11,169 nucleotides of DNA, from positions 1 to 11,169 of the forward strand of contig JBCCTF010000127.1 in assembly GCA_039198765.1 (NCBI GenBank). Direction: 5' to 3'. Below the pieces are notes generated by a model. The model was not told where the DNA came from and did no database searches. It saw only the letters and a program-made list of their open reading frames with translations. The DNA is from Parvularcula sp039198765 (GTDB lineage Bacteria; Pseudomonadota; Alphaproteobacteria; Caulobacterales; Parvularculaceae). Within the stretch, counting starts at the first letter, position 1; each line of letters begins with the position of its first letter. Positions 1 to 7,563 of this stretch are shown here, in pieces. The translations under genes and the position numbers were made by a program.

Positions 1-1647
1 CGCTCGTCCCAAGGCGGCTGGCAGGTCGGCTCCGTCCAGGACTGTCTCGGTGTATGCTCTGCTGGCTTCGGCCGTCTTTGTGAAGTCGGGGCTGGGGCGA
101 AGTGACGTGAGCGGCACATCGTTTGACTTGGATGCGAGCCCGCCCTTGTAGAGACCCGACACGGAGCGCCGGACAGCGCCCCATTCCTCATTGTTGAGCA
201 CCAATGTGATCACGGGGAGGCCAAGGGCCTCGCAGATTTGATGGCACGCGGTCGGGTTCGCGAACATGTAGCTGCCGTCCCCCATCGTTGCGAAGATTAG
301 CCGGTCAGGGTCGGCGAGTTGTGCGCCGATAGCAGCGGGCAGACCCCAACCCAGCCCGCCTGAATGCGGCTCTTGGACGTAGCTTTGATAGTCTTCCAAT
401 TGGAGCGGCGGCAGCGGGCATCCCAACTCATGAAAGACGGTCGCGGTCCAGCCTTTGATTGCCTGCCCAAGACACTGTGAGACCCAATCCTTGGTCATGG
501 GTGACCGGCATCCTGCCTCTGACGCCTTGACGATCCGCTTGCGTTCGGCGTCCGACAGTGCCGCGATCGTCTTCCGCCTTGCTTCAATGACTTGGGTGTT
601 GTCAGCATGTTTTCGCGTTTCTGCGATGAGGTCCAAGACAGTGGGGCCGGTATCGCCAGAAAGCGTCACGTCTGACCGAAAGGACCGCATCGGTGATGAC
701 CGGGCAAAGAGCGGGTCGGGTCCCAGTTGGATCACCTTTGCATCGGGGGCAGGTTCTGCGCGGTCGGGCCACCAAGGCGCGAGCGAGTCGATGACGAGAA
801 TGACATCTGCGTCTCGTAGCAGATCATCGGGAAACCAGCCAACATGGGCATGGCTTGTCATCGGGATCGAGATTTGGTTCGCCCAGTAGTGAGAGACCGG
901 GATGGCTCTGTCTTCGACAAAGGCGGTCAGGGCATCAAAGGCCTCCTGTGAGCCTGGCCCACGTTGCGCGATGATGAGCGGGCTCTCTGCCTTGGCCAAA
1001 AGCTCAGCCGCCTGCCTCAGGGCATCTCGGCAGGGCGATGTTCGCGCGGGTTGGAGTTTTGATGGCTCATCCAAGCCGTCCGGTGGGCAGCTTTCGCACA
1101 AAACCTCCCTTGGCAGGCTCAAGTATACCGGCCCCTTTGGCGTTGAGTTGGCAATGGACCAGCCGCGATCCAGCACACTCGACACCTGGTCGGAGAAACG
1201 AAGCTCGTAGTCCCATTTGCAAGCTTCCCGGACGAGCGCTGTCTGATCAAACATCTCCTGGCCCCAACCGATGGGAACGGTCCTTGCGCCGAAACGGCCG
1301 CTCTCAGCGACGGGAGTTCTGCCCGACATGACGAACATCGGGACCTGATCACAGGCCGCGTTGATCAAGCCCGTTGCCCCGTTGGAGAGACCGACATTCG
1401 TGTGCAGCATCACCGCCTGCGCCTTCCCGGTCATCTGGTAGTATCCATGGGCCATGCCGACGGCGACGTGCTCATGGGGAACGGTGATGGCTTGAGGCAG
1501 GTCCACGCCCTTGTCCCGCGCCTCGATGAGCCCTTCGATGATCGGCGGGAAATCTGTCCCCGAATTGGCGAAGACATACTCGACGCCGAGCGCTTTGAGC
1601 TTTCCAAAGAGGGCACTGCCAGCCGTGATTGAGGGGATGTCTTTCAT
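1..1647 (-). CDS. ThDP-dependent decarboxylase, benzoylformate decarboxylase/acetolactate synthase-like (3' end outside window)
   Basis: Seen: 549 codons from an ATG at 1647, open at the window edge. An N-terminal ThDP pyrimidine-binding domain is indicated by FANSGT (residues 26-31) and the catalytic Glu59 in PHEHVAVGMAHGY. A C-terminal diphosphate-binding domain is shown by GDG (456-458), 26 residues, then NN (485-486), the classic GDG-X(24-27)-NN signature. Family members are usually 530-600 residues, so only the last few tens are probably missing. Known: this family decarboxylates 2-oxo acids or makes carboligation products using ThDP and Mg2+ in the cytoplasm. His82 in LHTNVG aligns by eye with the active-site His70 of Pseudomonas benzoylformate decarboxylase, while acetolactate synthases lack His there; I see no clear equivalent of the second histidine, His281. 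Inference: a 2-oxo-acid decarboxylase feeding aldehyde to the upstream dehydrogenase. GAGG, partly inside the preceding stop codon, lies 8 bases before the ATG. The family is firm; the substrate is unknown. Confidence 0.9.
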   Translation of the reverse strand, partial: MKDIPSITAGSALFGKLKALGVEYVFANSGTDFPPIIEGLIEARDKGVDLPQAITVPHEHVAVGMAHGYYQMTGKAQAVMLHTNVGLSNGATGLINAACDQVPMFVMSGRTPVAESGRFGARTVPIGWGQEMFDQTALVREACKWDYELRFSDQVSSVLDRGWSIANSTPKGPVYLSLPREVLCESCPPDGLDEPSKLQPARTSPCRDALRQAAELLAKAESPLIIAQRGPGSQEAFDALTAFVEDRAIPVSHYWANQISIPMTSHAHVGWFPDDLLRDADVILVIDSLAPWWPDRAEPAPDAKVIQLGPDPLFARSSPMRSFRSDVTLSGDTGPTVLDLIAETRKHADNTQVIEARRKTIAALSDAERKRIVKASEAGCRSPMTKDWVSQCLGQAIKGWTATVFHELGCPLPPLQLEDYQSYVQEPHSGGLGWGLPAAIGAQLADPDRLIFATMGDGSYMFANPTACHQICEALGLPVITLVLNNEEWGAVRRSVSGLYKGGLASKSNDVPLTSLRPSPDFTKTAEASRAYTETVLDGADLPAALGRA

Positions 1648-1657
1648 CGTGCGGGCC

Positions 1658-2528
1658 TCACATGTGGGTGTCGAACCAGCCCATCACGTCCTCTGGGTGG
1701 GACCCGATATAGTCGTAGGCGGCGAAACGGCTTTTCTCGAGATCAAGGAGCTTGAGGTCTTTGGGGCCTGTCAGAGCGTCAAAGTACTGTTGGACCATCC
1801 CCATCTGGGTCCAAGGGTCGTTCCGGTTCTGCACAACAAGTGTTGGTACGGAGACCTTAGGGGCATCATCGACGAAGCTTGGCGCCCCCATGTCAAATCC
1901 CAGTCTTTCGTTGCTTACCTTTTCCCCAGAACGCGCCATGAAGCCGGGCATGCCGAGAGCTTCGATAAAGCAGGTGTAGAGGAGAGGCTGGACAGCGATC
2001 ATCGCCTTGACGCTTTTGCGCTCAGCCAGGCCGTTATCCCGCCCGTAGGCGTAGGTCGTGGACGCCGCGCCCATGCAGATGCTGAGCAGACCGATGGACG
2101 CGTCCGGGAAACGGGTTGCCGCGAAGTCCACAGCCGCGATGACATCCTTGGCCTCTTCCGGGCCCCAACTCACCCACGGGGTCGGCCCCAAGTCGCTCTC
2201 ACCGTGGCCGCGCAGGTCATACATCAGCACCGAGTACCCCTGACCGACGAGATACTTGGCCTGCCGGAGAAACTGGATGTCTTCTTTCCAGGGCTTGATG
2301 GGCCCCTTGCCCTTTGGTGACCACCCTCCGCGGTTGCACTGCACGCCGAAGTGGCTTTTGTACGATGATCCGGTCTTCGCCGCCCTTGATCAGCCATCCT
2401 CGAAGCGTCGTCCCATCTTCCGCCGCGAATGCGACGTTCTCGTAGTCGAGGCCGTGTGCCTCTGGCGTGTCAAACAGCGGTGATTGGTAGGGTTTCACCA
2501 TCATGTTTGAGATCATGTTGCCGAACAT
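1658..2528 (-). pseudogene. Alpha/beta hydrolase (dienelactone-hydrolase-like) with a +1 frameshift
   Basis: Two overlapping frames together make one protein of about 289 residues. Frame one starts at ATG 2528 and gives residues 1-57, ending ...EDRIIVQ, then turns into low-complexity Arg-rich sequence. The second frame resumes with SHFGVQCNRGGW and runs to a TGA at 1660-1658. Removing one A from the A4 run (plus-strand TTTT, 2356-2359) joins them. Domain features in joined numbering: a YDLRGHGES strand-turn near 103-111; a nucleophile elbow S-I-C-M-G at 149-153, with Cys151 where esterases carry Ser; likely acid Asp237 in NRNDPW; and candidate His277 (GSHPED) or His288. Known: alpha/beta hydrolases with Cys nucleophiles include dienelactone hydrolases. 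There is no signal peptide. AGGGGGAG precedes the start and the ALDH stop is 12 bp upstream, so it belongs to the operon. It may be a true inactivating mutation or a sequencing/assembly error; the rest of the protein looks undegraded, which favours a recent event or an error. Confidence 0.85.
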
Positions 2529-2540
2529 GGGGCTCCCCCT

Positions 2541-3998
2541 CTAGATCGGGTAGGGTTGGTTCGGGTCTTCGATGGTGATCCAGCGAAGACCCGTGAATTC
2601 TGCGATCGAGGCTGTGCCACCAAAGCGCCCGTAGCCGCTGGCCTTTGTCCCTCCGAAGGGCATCTGTGCCTCATCCCCGACGGTGGGTCCGTTGATGTGG
2701 GCGATCCCTGTCTCAAGGCGCTTGGCGACCGACAGGCCACGTTGCGTATCACGGGTGAAGACCGCACTCGTGAGCCCGTACTCGGTGTCGTTGGCGAGCT
2801 CTACCGCGTGATTTTCATCTCGTGCTCTGACGACCGTGGTGACCGGGCCGAAGGTCTCGGTGCTGTAGATATCCATCTCAGGCGTGACGCCGGAGACAAC
2901 GATGGCCGGCATGATCGTTCCTGCTTCTGGCACCGCGCCACCATACGTCGCCGCACCTTTGGAGACTGCGTCGGAGACGAGATTTGAAAGGTGATCAACG
3001 GTGTCTCTGTCAGCGACAGAGGCCAGACTGCCTTTGTCCTCCGGGGTCCCCACTGTCAGGCTTTCTACCCTTGCCTTGAATGCCGCTTCGAATGCGTCGG
3101 CGACTGCGTCGACCACGATGATCTTCTCCGTGGACATGCAGATCTGGCCTTGGTTCATGAAAGCGCCAAACGCTGCGGCGCGGACAGCGGCATCGATATC
3201 GGCGTCTTCCAGAACGAGAAACGGAGCCTTTCCTCCCAGTTCCAAGAGGCAGGGCTTGAGGTGCTTTGCGGCGCGTTCCGCGATGATCTGACCGACACGT
3301 GTAGAACCGGTGAAATTGATCCTGCGTGTGAGCGGGTGATCTACGAGAGCATTCACCACCTCCGGGCCATCCGCTGCTGAATGCGTGAGGATGTTCAGCA
3401 CGCCGGGCGGCAACCCCCCTTCCGCCATGCAGGCGCCGATCAGGCGATGGAGGCCCGGGCACTTCTCTGATGCCTTCATGACCACCGTGTTGCCGCATGC
3501 CAGCGGCATCGCGAAGGATCTGACGCCGAGGATGATCGGAGCGTTCCAAGGCGCCATCCCAACCAGTACGCCGATGGGCTGACGATATCCCATCGAGAGG
3601 GTTCCGGGCTTGTTGGCCGGGATGATCTCCCCTTTGATTTGCGTCGTCATCGATGCGGCTTCGCGCAGCATGCTCGCCGCGATTTTGACGTTGTTGCGGT
3701 ACCAAAGCTCTGTGCTTCCGGTCTCGGACGTACCGATAGCAACAAAGTCCTCAACGCGTGCCTCCAATGCGTCCGCACAGGCATTGAGGACGGCGCGCTT
3801 GTCGCTGGGCCCTTTCTCCGACCACGCTGGAAAGGCGGTTTGCGCCGAGAGAACCGCGCGATCGACGTCTGCTGCCTTGGCCGAGGCAGCTTTAGTGACC
3901 ACCTCGCCCGTGATCGGTGATCGACGCTCGAAGACGGTACCATCCTCGGCAGGGGTGTCTTCGTTATCGATCTGCAGTTGGAAGCTCCGGACGGCCAT
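2541..3998 (-). CDS. Aldehyde dehydrogenase (salicylaldehyde/vanillin dehydrogenase-like)
   Basis: Oxidises an aldehyde to a carboxylic acid with NAD(P)+ in the cytoplasm. The 485-residue length is typical of the superfamily. Seen: oxyanion-hole Asn152 in PWNAP; cofactor-binding Lys175 in KASEK; Rossmann loop GSTRVG (231-236); general-base Glu253 in LELGGKAP; catalytic Cys287 in NQGQICMST; and ETFGPV (381-386). The NQGQICMST context and the GYRQPIGVLVGMAPWNAP stretch are like those recalled for salicylaldehyde (NahF/DoxF) and vanillin dehydrogenases, which suggests an aromatic aldehyde; this is recall, not a search. The ATG at 3998 shares one base with the sulfatase stop (TGATG), so translation is probably coupled. 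The gene ends 12 bp before the alpha/beta hydrolase. All catalytic residues are present. The family is certain; substrate preference is inferred. Confidence 0.95.
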   Translation of the reverse strand: MAVRSFQLQIDNEDTPAEDGTVFERRSPITGEVVTKAASAKAADVDRAVLSAQTAFPAWSEKGPSDKRAVLNACADALEARVEDFVAIGTSETGSTELWYRNNVKIAASMLREAASMTTQIKGEIIPANKPGTLSMGYRQPIGVLVGMAPWNAPIILGVRSFAMPLACGNTVVMKASEKCPGLHRLIGACMAEGGLPPGVLNILTHSAADGPEVVNALVDHPLTRRINFTGSTRVGQIIAERAAKHLKPCLLELGGKAPFLVLEDADIDAAVRAAAFGAFMNQGQICMSTEKIIVVDAVADAFEAAFKARVESLTVGTPEDKGSLASVADRDTVDHLSNLVSDAVSKGAATYGGAVPEAGTIMPAIVVSGVTPEMDIYSTETFGPVTTVVRARDENHAVELANDTEYGLTSAVFTRDTQRGLSVAKRLETGIAHINGPTVGDEAQMPFGGTKASGYGRFGGTASIAEFTGLRWITIEDPNQPYPI

Positions 3999-5566
3999 CA
4001 GGCGTACCTCAGCGGCCTTGGGCCTGGCTCGATTGCGTCCAGCATGGCCTGGTTCAATTGGAACAGGAGGTCAGACTTGAGGGCTGCACAATCCGGGTCG
4101 TTCCAGAGGTTTTGCGTTTCGTTTGGATCGGCGTCGAGGTCGTAGAGCTCGCCCTCCTGCTGCCCCTTGTAGACCGACAGTCGGTGCGTTCTCGTGATCA
4201 GGTTTCGAATGTTGGGGATGCCATTCAGGCCGGGGTAAATCTTGTTCTCTTCATGCTCGATCAGCACGGCCTCGCGACCAGCAGCCTCTCCCCCTATCTG
4301 CGGCAGGAACGACTGCCCCTGCATCCCGTAGTAGGGCCGCACCCCGCAGCGTTCGAGGATCGTTGGCGCGATGTCGATGGACGCTGCAAGACCGTCTGAG
4401 ACGGCTGCGTCATCGCGGGACGGATCGGCCCAAATGAACGGCACCCGGTTGACCGAAGCATGGGGGAAGGGCCCTTTCAGAAGAAGTGAGAAGGCCCCCA
4501 TGTAGTCCCCGTGATCTGCATTGAAGATGACGATGGTATCTTTCGCCAGTCCGTTGGCGTGGAGCGCACTCAAAATATCGCCGATGGCGTCGTCGATCAT
4601 TGTGATCATGCCAGCCGTGAGTGCCATCGCCTCCTGGATTTGGCGGCGCGGCGCCATGAATGCCTGCTGGCGGTTGGCCGGGATCACGCCCTGCTCCATC
4701 AAGTCCTTCCAGACCCGGAGCTGCTCGGGCGGGTTGGCATGGGCCTCGTAGGGAAGCTCCACGTCAAAGTCCTCGGGGTCGTACATGTCCCAGTACTTTC
4801 CCGGCGGGGTGAAGGGGTGATGCGGATCCGGGAAGGAGACAAAGGCGAAGAAGGGGTCGTCCAGATCTTTTCGACTGCGAAGGTACGACTTTGCCTCCTC
4901 CCGAATGTAGCTCGTCGGATAAAGCTCTTCTGGGATGCGTGTGCGGAAGGCTTGCGGGTTCGAATAGTCATGGGGCAGCTGGTTGGCCCGATCCCGCATC
5001 TCTGCCCATTCGTTCGTCTGCCGTTTGAGCCATCGCAGATAATGCCCACCGCATTCGTCGCTGTGGTTCGTCACTAGGCGCACGTGATCAAAGCCGTAGT
5101 AAGGTGACGGGATTTCGTAGTCTGTCGGCCCATTGTGCGTGGCAGGATGCTCTGCCAGATACGCGGTCGTGCTGGCCTTGATCGCTTCCGGGATATGCGG
5201 GTTCACGTGCTCTTCGCGCCCTTCTGATATTACAGGGCGGTCTGTGAATGGCTGGAGGTGGCTCTTTCCGATAGAGGCCGTGTGGTATCCTGCGTCAGCG
5301 AGCAGATCGACAAAGGTGTGCGCGTTTTCTGGTAGCGGCAGCCCGTTGTGCCTTGCGCCATTCACTGACGGATACCGCCCGGTGAAAATGGCGCCGCGAT
5401 TGGGCATGCAAACGGGCGTTGTGACGTAGAAGTTGCTGAACCGGGTGCCTCTGTCAGCGAGCCCATCAATGTTGGGTGTGCGCACAACGGGGTGCCCGGC
5501 GCAGCCGAGCCAGTCCGCCCGGTGCTGATCGGTCATGAAGTAGAGGATATTGGGCCGCTTGCTCAT
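3998..5566 (-). CDS. Cytoplasmic type I sulfatase / phosphonate-monoester-hydrolase-like enzyme
   Basis: A 522-residue member of the alkaline phosphatase/sulfatase superfamily, predicted to hydrolyse a sulfate (or phosphate/phosphonate) ester. Seen: N-terminal metal site MTDQHR (Asp13, Gln14); sulfatase signature C-M-P-N-R at 53-57 followed by GAIFTGRYP, fitting C-X-P/A-X-R, in which Cys53 is converted to formylglycine; Lys101/His103 in GKSHL; second metal site NADHGD (Asp351, His352); and Lys364 in LLLKGPF. Known: an Asp-Gln first pair occurs in phosphonate monoester hydrolases and some sulfatases, while many arylsulfatases have Asp-Asp. There is no signal peptide, so it should act after uptake of the ester by the adjacent transporter. 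Activation needs a formylglycine-generating enzyme, and none is encoded here. ATG 5566 was chosen over an upstream in-frame start at 5803 because the family begins at MSKRPNILYF and the 79 extra residues are out-of-frame permease sequence. ATGA overlaps the permease stop. Confidence 0.93.
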   Translation of the reverse strand: MSKRPNILYFMTDQHRADWLGCAGHPVVRTPNIDGLADRGTRFSNFYVTTPVCMPNRGAIFTGRYPSVNGARHNGLPLPENAHTFVDLLADAGYHTASIGKSHLQPFTDRPVISEGREEHVNPHIPEAIKASTTAYLAEHPATHNGPTDYEIPSPYYGFDHVRLVTNHSDECGGHYLRWLKRQTNEWAEMRDRANQLPHDYSNPQAFRTRIPEELYPTSYIREEAKSYLRSRKDLDDPFFAFVSFPDPHHPFTPPGKYWDMYDPEDFDVELPYEAHANPPEQLRVWKDLMEQGVIPANRQQAFMAPRRQIQEAMALTAGMITMIDDAIGDILSALHANGLAKDTIVIFNADHGDYMGAFSLLLKGPFPHASVNRVPFIWADPSRDDAAVSDGLAASIDIAPTILERCGVRPYYGMQGQSFLPQIGGEAAGREAVLIEHEENKIYPGLNGIPNIRNLITRTHRLSVYKGQQEGELYDLDADPNETQNLWNDPDCAALKSDLLFQLNQAMLDAIEPGPRPLRYA

Positions 5567-7491
5567 GCTTCGACCCGCGCTTTCGGCATCACTCTGTGGA
5601 GGAACGCGATGCCAACCGCCCCTGCCAGAGCTGGCCCGCTTATGACAGGGTCCGGGTGGATCAGGGCGAGACCCATCGCCACTCTGATGGCCACCTCCCA
5701 AAGTGGCATCCGGTGAGCGTCGTAGCGGCTTGCGGCCGAGGCAAGCATGTAGATCAGGGCGGCCAATCTCAGCAGGAGGTAGAGAAACGGTACCAGCGCC
5801 CATTCGGCACCACCCTCCGGCATGATGAGCATGACCGGGTTGAAGGCAAAGAGAAACGGGATCGCAAAGATCACGACCCCAATCCGGGTCGCTTGAACCG
5901 CCGTACCCAACGCGCCTCCGCCAGAGATCGACGCCGCCGCAAAGGCCGCAACGGCAACCGGCGGCGTGATCGCGGATGCAACGCCAAAGTAGAAAACGAA
6001 GAAGTGTGCCGTGAGGTCTGTCAGCCCCAGGCTCGTCAGCGAGGGCCCCAGAACGATGACGATGGTCAGGTAAGCGGGGAGCGTCGGCATCCCCATGCCA
6101 AGGACAAGGGCTGCGAGCGCCGCAAAAATCAGCGCCACGAGGAGGTTGTCACCGGCTTGGCCACTGATGACTTTTGCAAACTCGAGCGGCAGGCCCGTGG
6201 CACCGAGAACCGCGATGATGATGCTCACCGTACCGATGGCCATGAGCAGCCGCCCGAAGGTGACCCCACCTTTGGCAAAGCTCTCCGCCACCTTGATCGG
6301 ATGCTTGCGCATCTCGGGGTTCAGAAAACTGAGCACGAGCAGGCAGGTGAGCGCGATCATCGCGGACCCTGCCGCAGAGAAGCCTGACATCAGAGCAATC
6401 ACGACGATGACCACCGGGACGACAACGAGGATGAGGTTGATCCAGTCCTGGGGCGTGATGGGGTCGATCTCTCCTTCCCCGCTCGCTTCGACGCCGAGGG
6501 ATCGGGATTCAAAAACGACTGTGGTGAAGAGCGACGCGTAGTAGGCAATGGCGGGGATGATCGCGGCGATGATGATCACGAGGTAATCCACCGATATGAA
6601 ATCAGCCATCACCAGCGCAGCAGCTCCCATGATCGGCGGCATGATCTGACCGCCGGTGGAGGCCGTTGCTTCGACGCCTCCCGCGAAGGCCGGCCGGAAG
6701 CCGCGCTTTTTGATCATGGGAATGGTGATGACGCCCGTGCCGACCACATTCGAGACCGCCGACCCCGAAATTGTGCCAAAGAGCGACGAGGCCATGATGG
6801 CGGCGTGAGCGGGCCCGCCCCGAAAGCGCCGCATGGCATGGAAACTGAGCTTGATCATGGACGATCCGCCGCCGGTGCCCTCCAAGACGGCCCCCATGAT
6901 GATGAAGGGAAAGACGGTGTTGATGAGGATGGCGAGGATGTTGCCCATCACCCCGTCGCCTGTGTTATACCAAAGCTCGGCGGGCGTATCCTGCGTGAAG
7001 TCCATGCCCGCGTGGCCGAGAATGCCCGGCAGATGCTCCCCGAAAAAGAAGTAGAGCATGGCAAGGGTGCCAACGGCCGCCAGCGGCAGGCCCCATATCC
7101 GCCAGCAGTAGTAGAGGATGATCGAGCACCCGATGATCGTCGTCCACGCGTGGTATTCGGTGAAGAAAAAGAGCCCCACATCCTCGATCCGCGTCACCGC
7201 GACGTTGAACGACCAAAGGGCGTAAAGAGCGACACAAACGAGCCCGGCATTCAGGGCCGTTACGACCATTGCCCGGGGCTGGCGCGAAAAGTCCGAGATG
7301 AAGAGAAATGAGATGATCAGCCCGATGGCAAAAACGCTCGGGTGCAGATCAGCCGCTCGGATCACGCCGATGGACGGCAAAGGCCCGAAGTCTGGAATGG
7401 CGTTCAGGTAGCCCAGACAGGCGAAGCCGAAGCCGATCAACAGGAGCAGTCTGGTCTTCAGCGGACGAGACGTATCATTGGCCGCAGTCAT
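5563..7491 (-). CDS. TRAP transporter fused permease (DctQM-type, TAXI-associated)
   Basis: Integral inner-membrane permease of 642 residues that uses an ion gradient to import a substrate delivered by a periplasmic binding protein. Seen: many hydrophobic segments throughout. An N-terminal small-subunit-like part (about 14-200) has segments near 14-32, 52-66, 76-95 and 115-150. The large DctM-like part carries a typical TRAP core: GTISGSAVSNVVGTG (239-253), IPMIKKRGF, then GGVEATASTGGQIMPP (271-286), and later LGMGMPTLPAY and SAITPPVAVAAFAAA. Known: fused 4TM-12TM permeases usually pair with TAXI binding proteins, and one is encoded just upstream. ATG 7491 is preferred to the in-frame start at 7554 because AAGGA lies 8 bases before it and the extra 21 residues are hydrophilic and read through a hairpin. 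The gene ends in a 4-bp ATGA overlap with the sulfatase gene. Confidence 0.95.
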   Translation of the reverse strand: MTAANDTSRPLKTRLLLLIGFGFACLGYLNAIPDFGPLPSIGVIRAADLHPSVFAIGLIISFLFISDFSRQPRAMVVTALNAGLVCVALYALWSFNVAVTRIEDVGLFFFTEYHAWTTIIGCSIILYYCWRIWGLPLAAVGTLAMLYFFFGEHLPGILGHAGMDFTQDTPAELWYNTGDGVMGNILAILINTVFPFIIMGAVLEGTGGGSSMIKLSFHAMRRFRGGPAHAAIMASSLFGTISGSAVSNVVGTGVITIPMIKKRGFRPAFAGGVEATASTGGQIMPPIMGAAALVMADFISVDYLVIIIAAIIPAIAYYASLFTTVVFESRSLGVEASGEGEIDPITPQDWINLILVVVPVVIVVIALMSGFSAAGSAMIALTCLLVLSFLNPEMRKHPIKVAESFAKGGVTFGRLLMAIGTVSIIIAVLGATGLPLEFAKVISGQAGDNLLVALIFAALAALVLGMGMPTLPAYLTIVIVLGPSLTSLGLTDLTAHFFVFYFGVASAITPPVAVAAFAAASISGGGALGTAVQATRIGVVIFAIPFLFAFNPVMLIMPEGGAEWALVPFLYLLLRLAALIYMLASAASRYDAHRMPLWEVAIRVAMGLALIHPDPVISGPALAGAVGIAFLHRVMPKARVEA

Positions 7492-7525
7492 CGCGACGAT
7501 CCTTCGATCATGTGGTTGGGGTGTC

Positions 7526-7553
7526 TGCGGGGGCAAGCTCTCTCGCCCCCGCA
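7526..7553 (-). promoter_or_regulatory. GC-rich intercistronic hairpin between binding-protein and permease genes
   Basis: A perfect 9-bp inverted repeat, TGCGGGGGC and GCCCCCGCA, is separated by a 10-base loop in the 72-bp gap between the TAXI stop (7566-7564) and the permease ATG (7491). The minus-strand RNA would fold into a very stable stem starting 10 bases after the stop codon. No U-run follows, so it is not a standard intrinsic terminator. Known: similar hairpins after binding-protein genes in transport operons protect the upstream mRNA from 3' decay and lower expression of the downstream permease. That role here is inferred. Confidence 0.65.
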
Positions 7554-7563
7554 TGCGAGGGGC

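Noticed and set aside
1511..2320. Plus-strand open frame of 269 codons opposite the alpha/beta hydrolase
   Set aside because: It is antisense to two genes with clear family motifs, and its translation has no recognisable domain.
5567..5803. Upstream in-frame extension of the sulfatase gene by 79 residues
   Set aside because: It lies wholly inside the permease gene in another frame, and the protein family begins at the MSKRPNILYF start at 5566.
5596..6387. Long plus-strand open frame (263 codons) opposite the permease
   Set aside because: Charged, low-complexity translation typical of the antisense of a membrane protein; no recognisable domain or good start.
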